DNA from: an uncultured Erysipelotrichaceae bacterium
Lineage (GTDB): Bacteria; Bacillota_I; Bacilli_A; Erysipelotrichales; Erysipelotrichaceae
Direction of reading: 5' to 3'
DNA: 5,138 nt
NCBI GenBank assembly: GCA_902795875.1
Contig: CADBND010000227.1
Span: 1-5,138 of the forward strand
Within the stretch, counting starts at the first letter, position 1, and each line of letters starts with the position of its first letter. The notes under the pieces are model-generated. The model did not search any database, was not told the origin of the DNA, and was given only the letters and a program-made list of their open reading frames with translations. Made by a program: the position numbers and the translations under genes. Below are positions 1-5,138 of this stretch, piece after piece.

Positions 1-2
1 AT

Positions 3-71
3 AAGGCTTACCTGATCTATATCAGGTGGAAACGTAAAAGCAAACTTCTTAAGAAGCCCATAAGTCTTTAG
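3..71 (+). CDS. C-terminal tail of a probable TnpB (IS605 OrfB-type) protein, 5' truncated by the window edge
   Basis: Frame 3 of the plus strand is open from the window edge to the TAG at 69-71. It gives 22 residues that are strongly basic, beginning KAYLIYIRWKR and ending KSKLLKKPISL. The stop codon sits inside the loop of the terminal hairpin at 57-79, an arrangement common at the 3' end of tnpB genes. TnpB proteins are RuvC-like RNA-guided nucleases of IS200/IS605 elements, but the RuvC and zinc-finger parts would lie outside the window. The identification therefore rests on position, orientation and the terminal hairpin, not on any domain. An unrelated ORF fragment remains possible. Confidence 0.4.
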   Translation, partial: KAYLIYIRWKRKSKLLKKPISL

Positions 72-87
72 CTTATGGGAGGTTCAC
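10..87 (+). ncRNA. Candidate 3' part of an omega-RNA (TnpB guide RNA)
   Basis: In IS200/IS605 elements the TnpB guide RNA is made from the 3' end of tnpB and the element's right end. Its scaffold ends at the element boundary and the guide is read from flanking DNA. The stacked hairpins at 10-27, 45-56 and 57-79, ending at GGTTCAC (81-87), fit such a scaffold overlapping the tnpB tail. If the boundary is right, the guide would start at about 88 (GGCAAAAATTCTATC...). This is inferred from the architecture of the family; no transcript evidence is available. Confidence 0.33.
57..79 (+). repeat. Perfect 8-bp inverted repeat, terminal hairpin of the IS-like end
   Basis: CCCATAAG (57-64) pairs perfectly with CTTATGGG (72-79) around the loop TCTTTAG. 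No U-tract follows, so this is not an intrinsic terminator. Its place after the AAGAAG run and before AGGTTCAC fits a right-end hairpin recognised by a TnpA-type Y1 transposase. Confidence 0.75.
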
Positions 88-183
88 GGCAAAAATTCTA
101 TCAATAATGCTATAGCTACCAGATGTTATCGTGAAAATACACATTGCAGCCAAAGAATCTAAGTCAGCAAAACCCGGCCAGTT
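88..183. other. Intergenic stretch with no gene I can support
   Basis: This AT-rich stretch lies between the IS-like end and the bidirectional terminator. Its only notable content is a minus-strand reading frame open from about 189 down to a TAA overlapping the IS hairpin. It includes a 23-codon ATG ORF starting MCIFTITSG that I do not recognise and for which I see no convincing RBS. Part of it would be the guide-encoding flank if the omega-RNA call is correct. Confidence 0.5.
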
Positions 184-216
184 AAAAAGAGGCGATCATT
201 ATTTCAGCCTCTTTTT
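184..216. terminator. Bidirectional intrinsic terminator
   Basis: AAAAAGAGGC (184-193) pairs perfectly with GCCTCTTTTT (207-216) around a 13-nt loop. It forms a GC-containing stem with an A-run on one side and a T-run on the other, so it could end transcription in either direction. On the plus strand it would stop reading coming from the IS-like end. On the minus strand it would stop read-through from the MATE region and the decayed regulator fragment. Confidence 0.7.
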
Positions 217-252
217 GAATTCGATTCGTAAATCTACACATTTGCGGATACT

Positions 253-441
253 TTAAAGGCTGGTCCCATGCTTTTCCAGTACATTTTCTACGGCCATTCG
301 ATTCAATACTTCGGAAACATTGTTTCGATACATATCCCAAGCATCGATTATTTCGATCGTGGTCAAGCCCAAATCATAACCACTTGATTACAACTCTACT
401 TTTCTTATATATTCCAGAATGATATCTTTCTGTTTGATCAG
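253..441 (-). pseudogene. Decayed N-terminal winged-helix fragment of a LevR-like (sigma-54-interacting/PRD) regulator
   Basis: Reading the minus strand in one frame gives LIKQKDIILEYIRKVEL, a TAA stop (388-390), then SSGYDLGLTTIEIIDAWDM, YRNNVSEVLNRM, AVENVLEKHGTSL and a second TAA (253-255). This matches the layout of the N-terminal winged helix of LevR-type activators: an opening helix such as 'I.EYI', 'G.TT.EIAEAL', 'RNNVS..LN.L' as recognition helix, then '.EG.LEK..GRP'. The first stop is one C-to-T change from CAA (Gln). Shifting frame just before the second stop gives GPAFKVSANV, closer to the expected wing ending in G-x-P. No AAA+ or PRD domain follows. I see it as a gene remnant; the family name is from pattern memory only. 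Confidence 0.45.
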
Positions 442-483
442 TATCCAAAGGAAATGATCATATATTCCATTCCCCGGGATAAC

Positions 484-512
484 AAAAAAAGATGGAGATC
501 AACTCACATCTT
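484..512 (-). terminator. Intrinsic terminator overlapping the MATE stop codon
   Basis: On the minus strand AAGATG (512-507), a one-base T bulge (506) and GAG (505-503) pair with CTC (497-495) and CATCTT (494-489) around a 5-nt loop. A run of T continues to 484. The MATE stop codon TGA (501-499) lies in and next to the loop. The nine-pair stem with a U-tail fits a compact intrinsic terminator for the MATE transcript, built from the last codons of the gene itself. Confidence 0.6.
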
Positions 513-1908
513 CGTTTGCGACCTGCGGGATCAGATAAGCAACACCGCTTTTTCCATAACCGTAATTGTCCGCGTTGATCGCCACCGCGATCGCCGCACA
601 GGTGAAGCCTAAAGCCTCCGCCAATGGGAAACAATACCAGATACCCATAGGGCCAAAGATCCGTGGCAATATCAGGGTGACACCCAGACGGAAAACGACA
701 TTGCGCAAGATCGAAAGGATCGTTGCCGTCCTTTGTGCACTGAGTCCCACAAACATCCGGTTTATGATGATGCAGCCAGCCGTGAAGATCGGCGCAAACA
801 GTTCCACCGTCAGACCGTAATAAGTCAGGTCATAGAAAGACTGCGTGAAATTCTCCGGATTCATAAACAGTGAGATCAGAGGTGCTTTCAAAGACTGTCC
901 CAGTATCATCATTCCTGTACAGCCAAAGAACCAGACTTTCAGATTGTATGTCAGGATCTTCTTTAGCATTTTCGGTCTTCCTGCTCCGAAATTATAGGCA
1001 ATGATCGGACCGACTGTCGTGGCATAGCCGATGAAAGCCGCATTGAGGATCAACCTGAGATCGGAAACGATCGCTCTGGCAGCGATCCCGTCGGAACCCA
1101 GGTACAGCAGTATCGTCTTGTTTACGACATAGGAAGTGATGGAGATGGTAAAGGCATTGGTGACCTGTGAGATCGCATAATGGAAGGAATTGAAAAATGT
1201 ATCGATAAAACCCGTCTCCGGACTCGTGAAACGGATATCGCTGTTCTTGTTTGCCAGATAGAAGAAGAAACCGATCAGGAAAGTGACGAAATAGCCTAAG
1301 CTCGTTGCGATGCCTGCTCCGGCCACGCCCATATTCAAAACGACGATCGTGATGTAATCAGTCACTACATTCACGATACCGGAAACGATACTGTTCAAAA
1401 GACCCATCGAAGGCTTGCCGGCAGCCGAATAGAAAGCGCCGAAGCTCATCGAAGCCAGTTTGAACGGAAGAGCCAGGAAGGTGATCGCCACATAGACCTC
1501 CGTAAACTGCATGATATCCTGCTCCGCTCCCAGAAAAGCCAGTATCTGATCATCGAAACCGATCATCAAAGCGGCAATGGCACCTCCCAAAACAAGTGCT
1601 AGGATGATCATCCTGGTAAAGATCTTCCCTGCTTCCTTCTTATTTCCTTTTCCCATCTGCGTCGCCGCATAGGTGCTGGCACCAAGACCGAAGATATGTG
1701 AGACCGCCATGATCAGGCCATCTACCGGTGCCAGGATCTTGATCCCCGCCAAAGCATTCTGGCCGACGAAACGGGAAACGAAAAGCGCATCGTCCATCGT
1801 CTCGAAGATGCGCGTCGACAGATTCGTAAGCAGACCGGGAAGCGCAAATCGGAGCAGAGAGCCCAAAGTGAAATCCTGGCCTATTTTCGAAGATCTTTCC
1901 TTTTCCAT
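499..1908 (-). CDS. MATE-family multidrug/toxin efflux transporter
   Basis: This is a 469-residue integral membrane protein of the multi-antimicrobial extrusion (MATE) family, whose members export drugs or metabolites by H+ or Na+ antiport. The length and the two-fold layout of about 12 hydrophobic segments fit the family. The first half begins after a short charged N-terminus with FALPGLL (21-27), ALFVSRFVGQNALAGI (41-56) and GLGAST...GKGNKKEA (74-93). The second half has ARAIVSDLRL (277-286), FIGYATTVGPIIAYNFGAGRP (292-312) and AGCIIINRMFVGLSAQR (377-393). I start it at 1908, not at the in-frame ATG at 1962: AGGAG at 1914-1918 is well placed for 1908, and the 18 extra residues would be encoded by a terminator hairpin. 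The substrate cannot be told from sequence. Among subfamilies it looks more like the MepA/DinF-like Bacillota proteins than NorM, but that is weak. Confidence 0.93.
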   Translation of the reverse strand: MEKERSSKIGQDFTLGSLLRFALPGLLTNLSTRIFETMDDALFVSRFVGQNALAGIKILAPVDGLIMAVSHIFGLGASTYAATQMGKGNKKEAGKIFTRMIILALVLGGAIAALMIGFDDQILAFLGAEQDIMQFTEVYVAITFLALPFKLASMSFGAFYSAAGKPSMGLLNSIVSGIVNVVTDYITIVVLNMGVAGAGIATSLGYFVTFLIGFFFYLANKNSDIRFTSPETGFIDTFFNSFHYAISQVTNAFTISITSYVVNKTILLYLGSDGIAARAIVSDLRLILNAAFIGYATTVGPIIAYNFGAGRPKMLKKILTYNLKVWFFGCTGMMILGQSLKAPLISLFMNPENFTQSFYDLTYYGLTVELFAPIFTAGCIIINRMFVGLSAQRTATILSILRNVVFRLGVTLILPRIFGPMGIWYCFPLAEALGFTCAAIAVAINADNYGYGKSGVAYLIPQVANEDVS

Positions 1909-1913
1909 ACGTG

Positions 1914-1918
1914 CTCCT
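1914..1918 (-). promoter_or_regulatory. Ribosome binding site deciding the MATE start
   Basis: On the minus strand AGGAG is followed by the 5-nt spacer CACGT and then ATG (1908-1906). There is no comparable site before the in-frame ATG at 1962, which supports the shorter protein. The site begins 7 nt after the U-tract of the terminator at 1926-1959. Confidence 0.75.
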
Positions 1919-1925
1919 ATTTTAC

Positions 1926-1959
1926 AAAAAAAGAAGCCCGTTTGAAAGTACGGACTTCT
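1926..1959 (-). terminator. Strong intrinsic terminator after the aldo/keto reductase, inside the MATE leader
   Basis: On the minus strand AGAAGTCCGT (1959-1950) pairs with ACGGGCTTCT (1941-1932) around the loop ACTTTCAA. The stem has ten pairs including one U-G, and a run of T (1931-1926) follows. The stem starts 27 nt after the reductase stop codon, as expected for the end of that operon. The T-run ends 7 nt before the MATE RBS, so the same hairpin is also a candidate attenuator of the MATE gene. The pairing is imperfect (C-A) on the plus strand and has no T-run there, so it should act only on minus-strand transcription. Confidence 0.85.
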
Positions 1960-1986
1960 CAAAAAAGACTGTTTTTTTCCAGAGGA

Positions 1987-3051
1987 TCAGCTCTGTTCCT
2001 CCTCGTTGATGTTCATATGCATGATGTTCCGGTACTTGGAACCGATCGTCCTTTCCAGTTCGAAGGGTTCCCCCGGCAAGATCGGGAACGTATCGATATA
2101 TTCACGCAGTTTCCCCATCTCATTTTCATCAAGTTCAAACGAGAAGATCTTCGCGTTGTCTTCCACATGACGGGAATTGCGGATACCGATGACTGCGGCA
2201 GCCACCGCCTCCTGTTGCAGGATAAAACGGGTAGCGACTTGTGAAACAGCAACGCCATGGCCGTCAGCGATCTCCTTCAACATCTTCAGCAAGCCCTGAT
2301 AGCCCTCCCAGCCAAGGGAATCTTCAATGACCTGCATGTATTTGACCTGCGATCTGGTCTCGGGAGAGATCTCCTCCTGCTTCTTTCCCAGATATCTCTC
2401 GGAAAGGAAACCACCTGCCAGAGTTCCGTAGCAGATCAAAGGAATATCATTTTCCTTACAATAGGACTGTAATCTCTTCTCCACCCTTCTGTCGAAGAAG
2501 GAATACTGTGCCTGACAGGACGTGATCTCAACCCCGGCATCCACCAGCATCTTCAGATGATCGGTATCGAAATTGGTGACGGAGACATGTCGGATCAAGC
2601 CTTCTTCCTTGAGCCTTTGTAAGTACTTCGCCGTCCTCACCATTCCGTCGACCTCATAATCCCACCAGTGAAACTGCACGACATCCAGATAAGTCTTGTT
2701 CAGACGAGAAATGCTGCGTTCGATGATGCTGCGGGTGAAATCGTAATCGACCTTGGAAAGATATTCGATATCCGGTACATATTTCGTATGGATCTGTATC
2801 TCTTCTTCTTTGAAGGAAGGATCCTTTTTGAGCTCCGCAATGAACTCTCCGATGAACTCTTCCGCACCGGTATAGATATCCGCACAGTCAAACGTCGTAA
2901 AGCCTCTCTCCCTCAACTGATAAAAAGCCTTCTTCACATCATCAAAATCCAAAGGACCGTTTAAGGAATGTCCCAAAGAAAGCTGCCAGCAGCCATTGAG
3001 TACTCTTGAGATTCCGTAACCATCTGAAAAAGTATATCTTTCTGCCTTCAT
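1987..3051 (-). CDS. Aldo/keto reductase family oxidoreductase
   Basis: This 354-residue protein is a cytosolic NAD(P)H-dependent oxidoreductase with the AKR (beta/alpha)8-barrel fold, which typically interconverts aldehydes or ketones and alcohols. The catalytic tetrad is visible: Asp55 in FDCADIY, Tyr60 in IYTGAEE, Lys90 in IHTKY and His128 in VQFHWWD. Further AKR marks are IRHVSVTNFD (153-162), QAQYSFFDRR (180-189) and the cofactor phosphate-binding segment VIGIRNSRHVEDNAKIF (287-303). The C-terminal tail from about 324 is slightly longer than in short AKRs and ends in an acidic stretch. The start at 3051 has an AAGAGG site 5 nt upstream and overlaps the stop of the preceding gene by four bases. 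Substrate is unknown; the family is too broad to assign one. Confidence 0.92.
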   Translation of the reverse strand: MKAERYTFSDGYGISRVLNGCWQLSLGHSLNGPLDFDDVKKAFYQLRERGFTTFDCADIYTGAEEFIGEFIAELKKDPSFKEEEIQIHTKYVPDIEYLSKVDYDFTRSIIERSISRLNKTYLDVVQFHWWDYEVDGMVRTAKYLQRLKEEGLIRHVSVTNFDTDHLKMLVDAGVEITSCQAQYSFFDRRVEKRLQSYCKENDIPLICYGTLAGGFLSERYLGKKQEEISPETRSQVKYMQVIEDSLGWEGYQGLLKMLKEIADGHGVAVSQVATRFILQQEAVAAAVIGIRNSRHVEDNAKIFSFELDENEMGKLREYIDTFPILPGEPFELERTIGSKYRNIMHMNINEEEQS

Positions 3052-3389
3052 TTCTGCCTCTTTTCTAAGGGAACGACTGTCACATCACTGTGCGAAAAGA
3101 CCCGCTTGCCGATACGCTTGATATGGAAACGGGCACCGCAATTGGGATCAGGACAGGCGATATAGGCATCCGTATACATCCAGTCGTTCTCGTCGTTCAC
3201 CCGCTGCTTTGCCGGAAGAAGCGGCAATAAGGCAGCCAGCGCATACATGGAAAAAGAATTATTTTCCGGAAAAACGAGATTCTCTCCCTCTACCAAAAAA
3301 TAGTCTCCCTCATGGTGGGAACATACAAAAGGCTTGTCCCCCTTTTCGACTTCGACCTTCAGATCATACAGTTCAAACCTGTCATCCAT
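3048..3389 (-). CDS. Small Cys/His protein, TIGR04076-like, of unknown function
   Basis: This is a 113-residue soluble protein with no signal peptide or membrane segment. It has a YDLKVEV strand (8-14), a CSHHEGDYF motif (23-31), a central segment MYALAALLPLLPAKQR (48-63), DENDWMYTD (66-74), and CPDPNCGARFHIKR (79-92). The layout 'C..H..GD.f.v', 'yAL..LLP.LPAKQR', 'DWM', 'CPDPNC' is what I recall for proteins labelled TIGR04076, an uncharacterised family; the label is from memory. Cys23, His25/His26, Cys79 and Cys84 could form a metal site, which is inference. Its stop codon overlaps the reductase start (ATGA, 3051-3048), so the two are very probably translated together and a joint role in one redox step is likely. 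The start at 3389 is supported by AGGAG 8 nt upstream. Confidence 0.85.
   Translation of the reverse strand: MDDRFELYDLKVEVEKGDKPFVCSHHEGDYFLVEGENLVFPENNSFSMYALAALLPLLPAKQRVNDENDWMYTDAYIACPDPNCGARFHIKRIGKRVFSHSDVTVVPLEKRQK
3057..3062 (-). promoter_or_regulatory. Ribosome binding site of the aldo/keto reductase, inside the upstream gene
   Basis: AAGAGG on the minus strand lies 5 nt before the reductase ATG (3051-3049) and within the last codons of the TIGR04076-like gene. Together with the ATGA overlap it supports translational coupling with some independent initiation. Confidence 0.65.
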
Positions 3390-3397
3390 TTTTAGCG

Positions 3398-3402
3398 CTC
3401 CT
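3398..3402 (-). promoter_or_regulatory. Ribosome binding site of the TIGR04076-like gene
   Basis: AGGAG on the minus strand, with the 8-nt spacer CGCTAAAA before ATG (3389-3387), is a near-ideal Shine-Dalgarno site and fixes the start of the small protein. Confidence 0.75.
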
Positions 3403-3408
3403 AAAAAG

Positions 3409-3438
3409 ATTATACATCCCGATCCCCATAAATGTCGC
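3409..3438 (-). promoter_or_regulatory. Possible sigma-A promoter before the TIGR04076-like/reductase pair
   Basis: On the minus strand a perfect TATAAT (3414-3409) is preceded at 18 bp by GCGACA (3438-3433), a four-of-six match to TTGACA. A transcript starting about seven bases later would begin almost at the AGGAG site and leave a leader of only about 12 nt. That is short, so the -10 match may be chance, and co-transcription with the upstream peptidase gene is equally possible. Confidence 0.3.
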
Positions 3439-3456
3439 TATATGCAACAATTTATG
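3427..3456 (-). repeat. Hairpin over the peptidase stop codon
   Basis: On the minus strand CATAAAT (3456-3450), a bulged T, and GTTGC (3448-3444) pair with GCGAC (3438-3434) and ATTTATG (3433-3427) around the 5-nt loop ATATA. That is twelve pairs with one U-G. The TAA stop of the peptidase gene lies in the first arm. The sequence after it is GGGGATCGGG, not a T-run, so it is not a standard intrinsic terminator. It could stabilise mRNA ends or separate the expression of the two genes. Confidence 0.5.
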
Positions 3457-5138
3457 CTTCATGGATCAGTTTCAGACCACAATACAGCTTCAAAAGTTCC
3501 AGGATCTGGATCTTTAGATCCATTCCCTTTTCCAAAGAGACCCTGCGCACGATCTGTCCTACGGTGTTTTTTCCATCGATCAGATTCGTGATCAGATCGG
3601 TCAACCCCGTCATCTCGAAAGGATCATCAGACAAAGTCTTCTCATACGCATCGATGACATCGCCGTACCCAAAGACCCAGTAATCACTGAAAGACTGTAC
3701 CGGACCGATAAAGTCCCGCACATAGACCTTATTCAGGCTCTCATCCAAAGGATACTCATCCTTAAGATCATAGTATTCGATCCATTCATTGAAAATGTTC
3801 TCAACATGTTTCTTTTCTTTTCTTACATCGCATCCTTCCACAAGCCTGGAAACAGTATCCAAAGCATCCAGATAATAATCCTTCAGCATGAACATCTGTG
3901 AACCGAAAATCTTTTTATCGCACTTCCCTGAACGATACTTGTCCAGGAAACGCTTCTTATCCATCAGGATCGCCTCCTCCATCTTTTCAAAAACGGAAGC
4001 AAGATCCTCTTTCTTCAATGTCGCCAGCCCATAGGCGAAATGGATCGCTGTCAAACAGGAAAACTTCAATACGGAAGGATCGATCACATCCAAAGTATCA
4101 GTAGCGGTATGGTAGTTCAGATCCGGCCACTGTCCCAGCATACAGCAGGGAATACCGATCGAAGGATCGCAATACACACTGTGATCACTGCCGCCGGTAT
4201 GGGGTTCCACCGTATAATTGGTCGTCGCAATAGGACCATCCAGCAAGGACCAAGCCTCCTTCCCCGCCTCTTCCATCGCCAGCATGCACAATTCGTCATT
4301 CAAAGAAGGGATCTGATAAGGTGTCCTGGTCAAAGTGATCGGGCCATAGTATCTTCCCTGCCTTCCCCCGACCATGTCCAGATTCATAGCACCGAGACCT
4401 TTCTCGTATTCGTTATGATCGCTCAGATAGGCAAAGGTGCCGGTGAATTCCGGTATCAGAGTCAGCCGGATCGTGTGCTCGGGAACCGGGATCTTCTTAT
4501 CTTTGATCAACTGATTCAGCACATTCATCGCTTCCAGCGTTGCGGAAACACCTGAAGCGTTGTCATTGCAGGAACTGCGCGGGTGACAAAGATGGGCGGA
4601 AAGATAGACCGTCTTATCATCCCTGCCCGGTATCGTGACCTCCACAATCTCGATCTTTCCCTTATACAAGGAAGAATCGATAAAGGGTCTCACCTTAAGA
4701 AAAGAACCGTCCTGTTCATATTTCTTCTTACACAGTTTCGCCAATTCATCGCCCATCCTCGGTGAAAGGACAAAACCCCGGAATTCGGGTTCTCCCTCAT
4801 AATAAGTCGCCCAATAGGCAGTATAAGTCAATGAATCATAAAGATCGCCGCGTTTCCGGTTTTTTGTCTCAAAGATGTAGTCGCTCACCACACCCAAAGC
4901 ACCCTTTTCATAGACCCAGTCATAAGTACGTAAAGGACCGCGTATAAAAACGAAACAATCTTTCAGATCGAGATCTTCGTATTTCTTCTGGTCACTCCCC
5001 TTATCTAACAGGACCAGATCGACCGGATCTTCTCTTCGATCGATCGGATAACTCTTCTGAATCACAGATATCGGCTCAGAAGAATAATCCGCAAGACGCA
5101 TTTGCGGATCTTCAAGATCGAGATAGGCTTCCCTGATC
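3452..5138 (-). CDS. M28-type zinc aminopeptidase with DUF4910-like layout (5' end outside the window)
   Basis: The frame stays open to the window edge. The ATG at 5101 is probably internal: the residues before it, IREAYLDLEDPQ, continue the family's usual N-terminal pattern 'EW.iREAYl...g.rlADf'. Numbering from that Met (549 residues to the stop), the M28 zinc ligands are all present: His170 in SAHLCHP, Asp180 in CNDNASG, Glu218 in IPEFTGT, Asp242 in MNLDMVG and His331 in NYHTATDT. GGSDHSVY (303-310) is also typical. Residues about 25-130 (VFIRGPL, KGALGVVSDY) look like a PA-type insert. Residues about 497-549 (LIDGKNTVGQIVRR, LELLKLYCGLKLI) look like a winged helix. No signal peptide can be judged because the N-terminus is missing. 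It likely removes N-terminal residues from peptides in the cytosol; the substrate is unknown. It lies 62 bp before the TIGR04076-like gene on the same strand. Confidence 0.88.
   Translation of the reverse strand, partial: IREAYLDLEDPQMRLADYSSEPISVIQKSYPIDRREDPVDLVLLDKGSDQKKYEDLDLKDCFVFIRGPLRTYDWVYEKGALGVVSDYIFETKNRKRGDLYDSLTYTAYWATYYEGEPEFRGFVLSPRMGDELAKLCKKKYEQDGSFLKVRPFIDSSLYKGKIEIVEVTIPGRDDKTVYLSAHLCHPRSSCNDNASGVSATLEAMNVLNQLIKDKKIPVPEHTIRLTLIPEFTGTFAYLSDHNEYEKGLGAMNLDMVGGRQGRYYGPITLTRTPYQIPSLNDELCMLAMEEAGKEAWSLLDGPIATTNYTVEPHTGGSDHSVYCDPSIGIPCCMLGQWPDLNYHTATDTLDVIDPSVLKFSCLTAIHFAYGLATLKKEDLASVFEKMEEAILMDKKRFLDKYRSGKCDKKIFGSQMFMLKDYYLDALDTVSRLVEGCDVRKEKKHVENIFNEWIEYYDLKDEYPLDESLNKVYVRDFIGPVQSFSDYWVFGYGDVIDAYEKTLSDDPFEMTGLTDLITNLIDGKNTVGQIVRRVSLEKGMDLKIQILELLKLYCGLKLIHEA

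Larger units (their letters stand above)
1..87 (+). mobile_element. Right end of an IS200/IS605-family element (partial, cut by window edge)
   Basis: The sequence holds three inverted repeats in a row: ACCTGAT/ATCAGGT (10-27), the palindrome CTTCTTAAGAAG (45-56), and CCCATAAG/CTTATGGG with a TCTTTAG loop (57-79). GGAGGTTCAC follows at 78-87. A tail of the form AAGCCC-hairpin-GGG-AGGTTCAC with a TTTAG loop, whose TAG is the transposase stop codon, is how many IS200/IS605 tnpB-bearing elements end in Bacillota. These elements have subterminal hairpins instead of terminal inverted repeats and make no target duplication. The element body lies left of the window. The exact end, probably about 87, is inferred from the pattern, and no target site can be checked here. 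Confidence 0.5.

Noticed and set aside
10..79. The three left-edge inverted repeats as a CRISPR array
   Set aside because: The repeats differ from one another and there are no regular spacers. They are separate hairpins, not direct repeats.
119..189. Minus-strand open frame including MCIFTITSG, possibly a small membrane peptide
   Set aside because: It is short, has no convincing RBS, lies in AT-rich intergenic DNA and matches nothing I recognise.
1919..1924. TAAAAT on the minus strand as a -10 box for the MATE gene
   Set aside because: Transcription would start within or after the RBS, and the matching -35 position (TTTCAA) agrees with consensus at only three of six bases.
1909..1962. In-frame N-terminal extension of the MATE protein from the ATG at 1962
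   Set aside because: The extra 18 residues would be encoded by the terminator hairpin, and no RBS precedes 1962. AGGAG sits correctly before the ATG at 1908.
1942..2244. Plus-strand open frame of 100 codons across the reductase 3' end
   Set aside because: It overlaps the terminator and the aldo/keto reductase coding strand and has no RBS or family signature. It is a shadow of the real gene.
4040..4555. Plus-strand open frame of 171 codons inside the peptidase gene
   Set aside because: It lies wholly antisense to a gene with clear M28 motifs, is rich in Arg, His and Gln as antisense frames often are, and shows no recognisable domain.
5099..5101. ATG at 5101 as the true start of the M28 peptidase
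   Set aside because: The frame is open to the window edge, and the upstream residues IREAYLDLEDPQ fit the family's N-terminal pattern. No Shine-Dalgarno site is visible before it.

Overview
The window reads as a piece of a low- to mid-GC Bacillota chromosome, perhaps Clostridia or Erysipelotrichia. The reasons are clear AGGAG-type ribosome binding sites, U-tailed intrinsic terminators, and protein families typical of gut anaerobes. This placement is an inference from style, not a taxonomic match. All intact genes lie on the minus strand, so gene order runs from the right edge to the left.

Right half (5138 to 3048). First comes a large M28-type zinc aminopeptidase of the DUF4910 kind, whose 5' end is cut by the window edge. 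All five expected zinc ligands are present, and it carries a PA-like N-terminal region and a winged-helix-like C-terminus. After a 62-bp gap holding a hairpin, a possible promoter and a good RBS, there is a 113-residue Cys/His-containing protein resembling the uncharacterised TIGR04076 family. It overlaps the next gene by four bases (ATGA).

Middle (3051 to 499). The coupled gene is an aldo/keto reductase with an intact Asp-Tyr-Lys-His tetrad. A strong intrinsic terminator follows it and ends only 7 nt before the RBS of the next gene, a 469-residue MATE-family efflux protein. The MATE gene therefore appears to be read either through a leaky or conditional terminator or from a promoter I cannot see. 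A second terminator hairpin overlaps the MATE stop codon.

Left end (498 to 1). This part is AT-richer and has no intact gene. It holds a decayed minus-strand fragment resembling the N-terminal winged helix of LevR-type (sigma-54-interacting) regulators, then a bidirectional terminator. At the very edge is what looks like the right end of an IS200/IS605-type element on the plus strand: the last codons of a probable TnpB, with its stop codon in the loop of a terminal hairpin followed by GGAGGTTCAC. This would also be the 3' part of an omega-RNA (TnpB guide RNA).

I see no clear new multi-gene defence or biosynthetic system. The points most worth checking are the TnpB/omega-RNA end, the coupled TIGR04076-like/aldo-keto reductase pair, and the terminator in the MATE leader.
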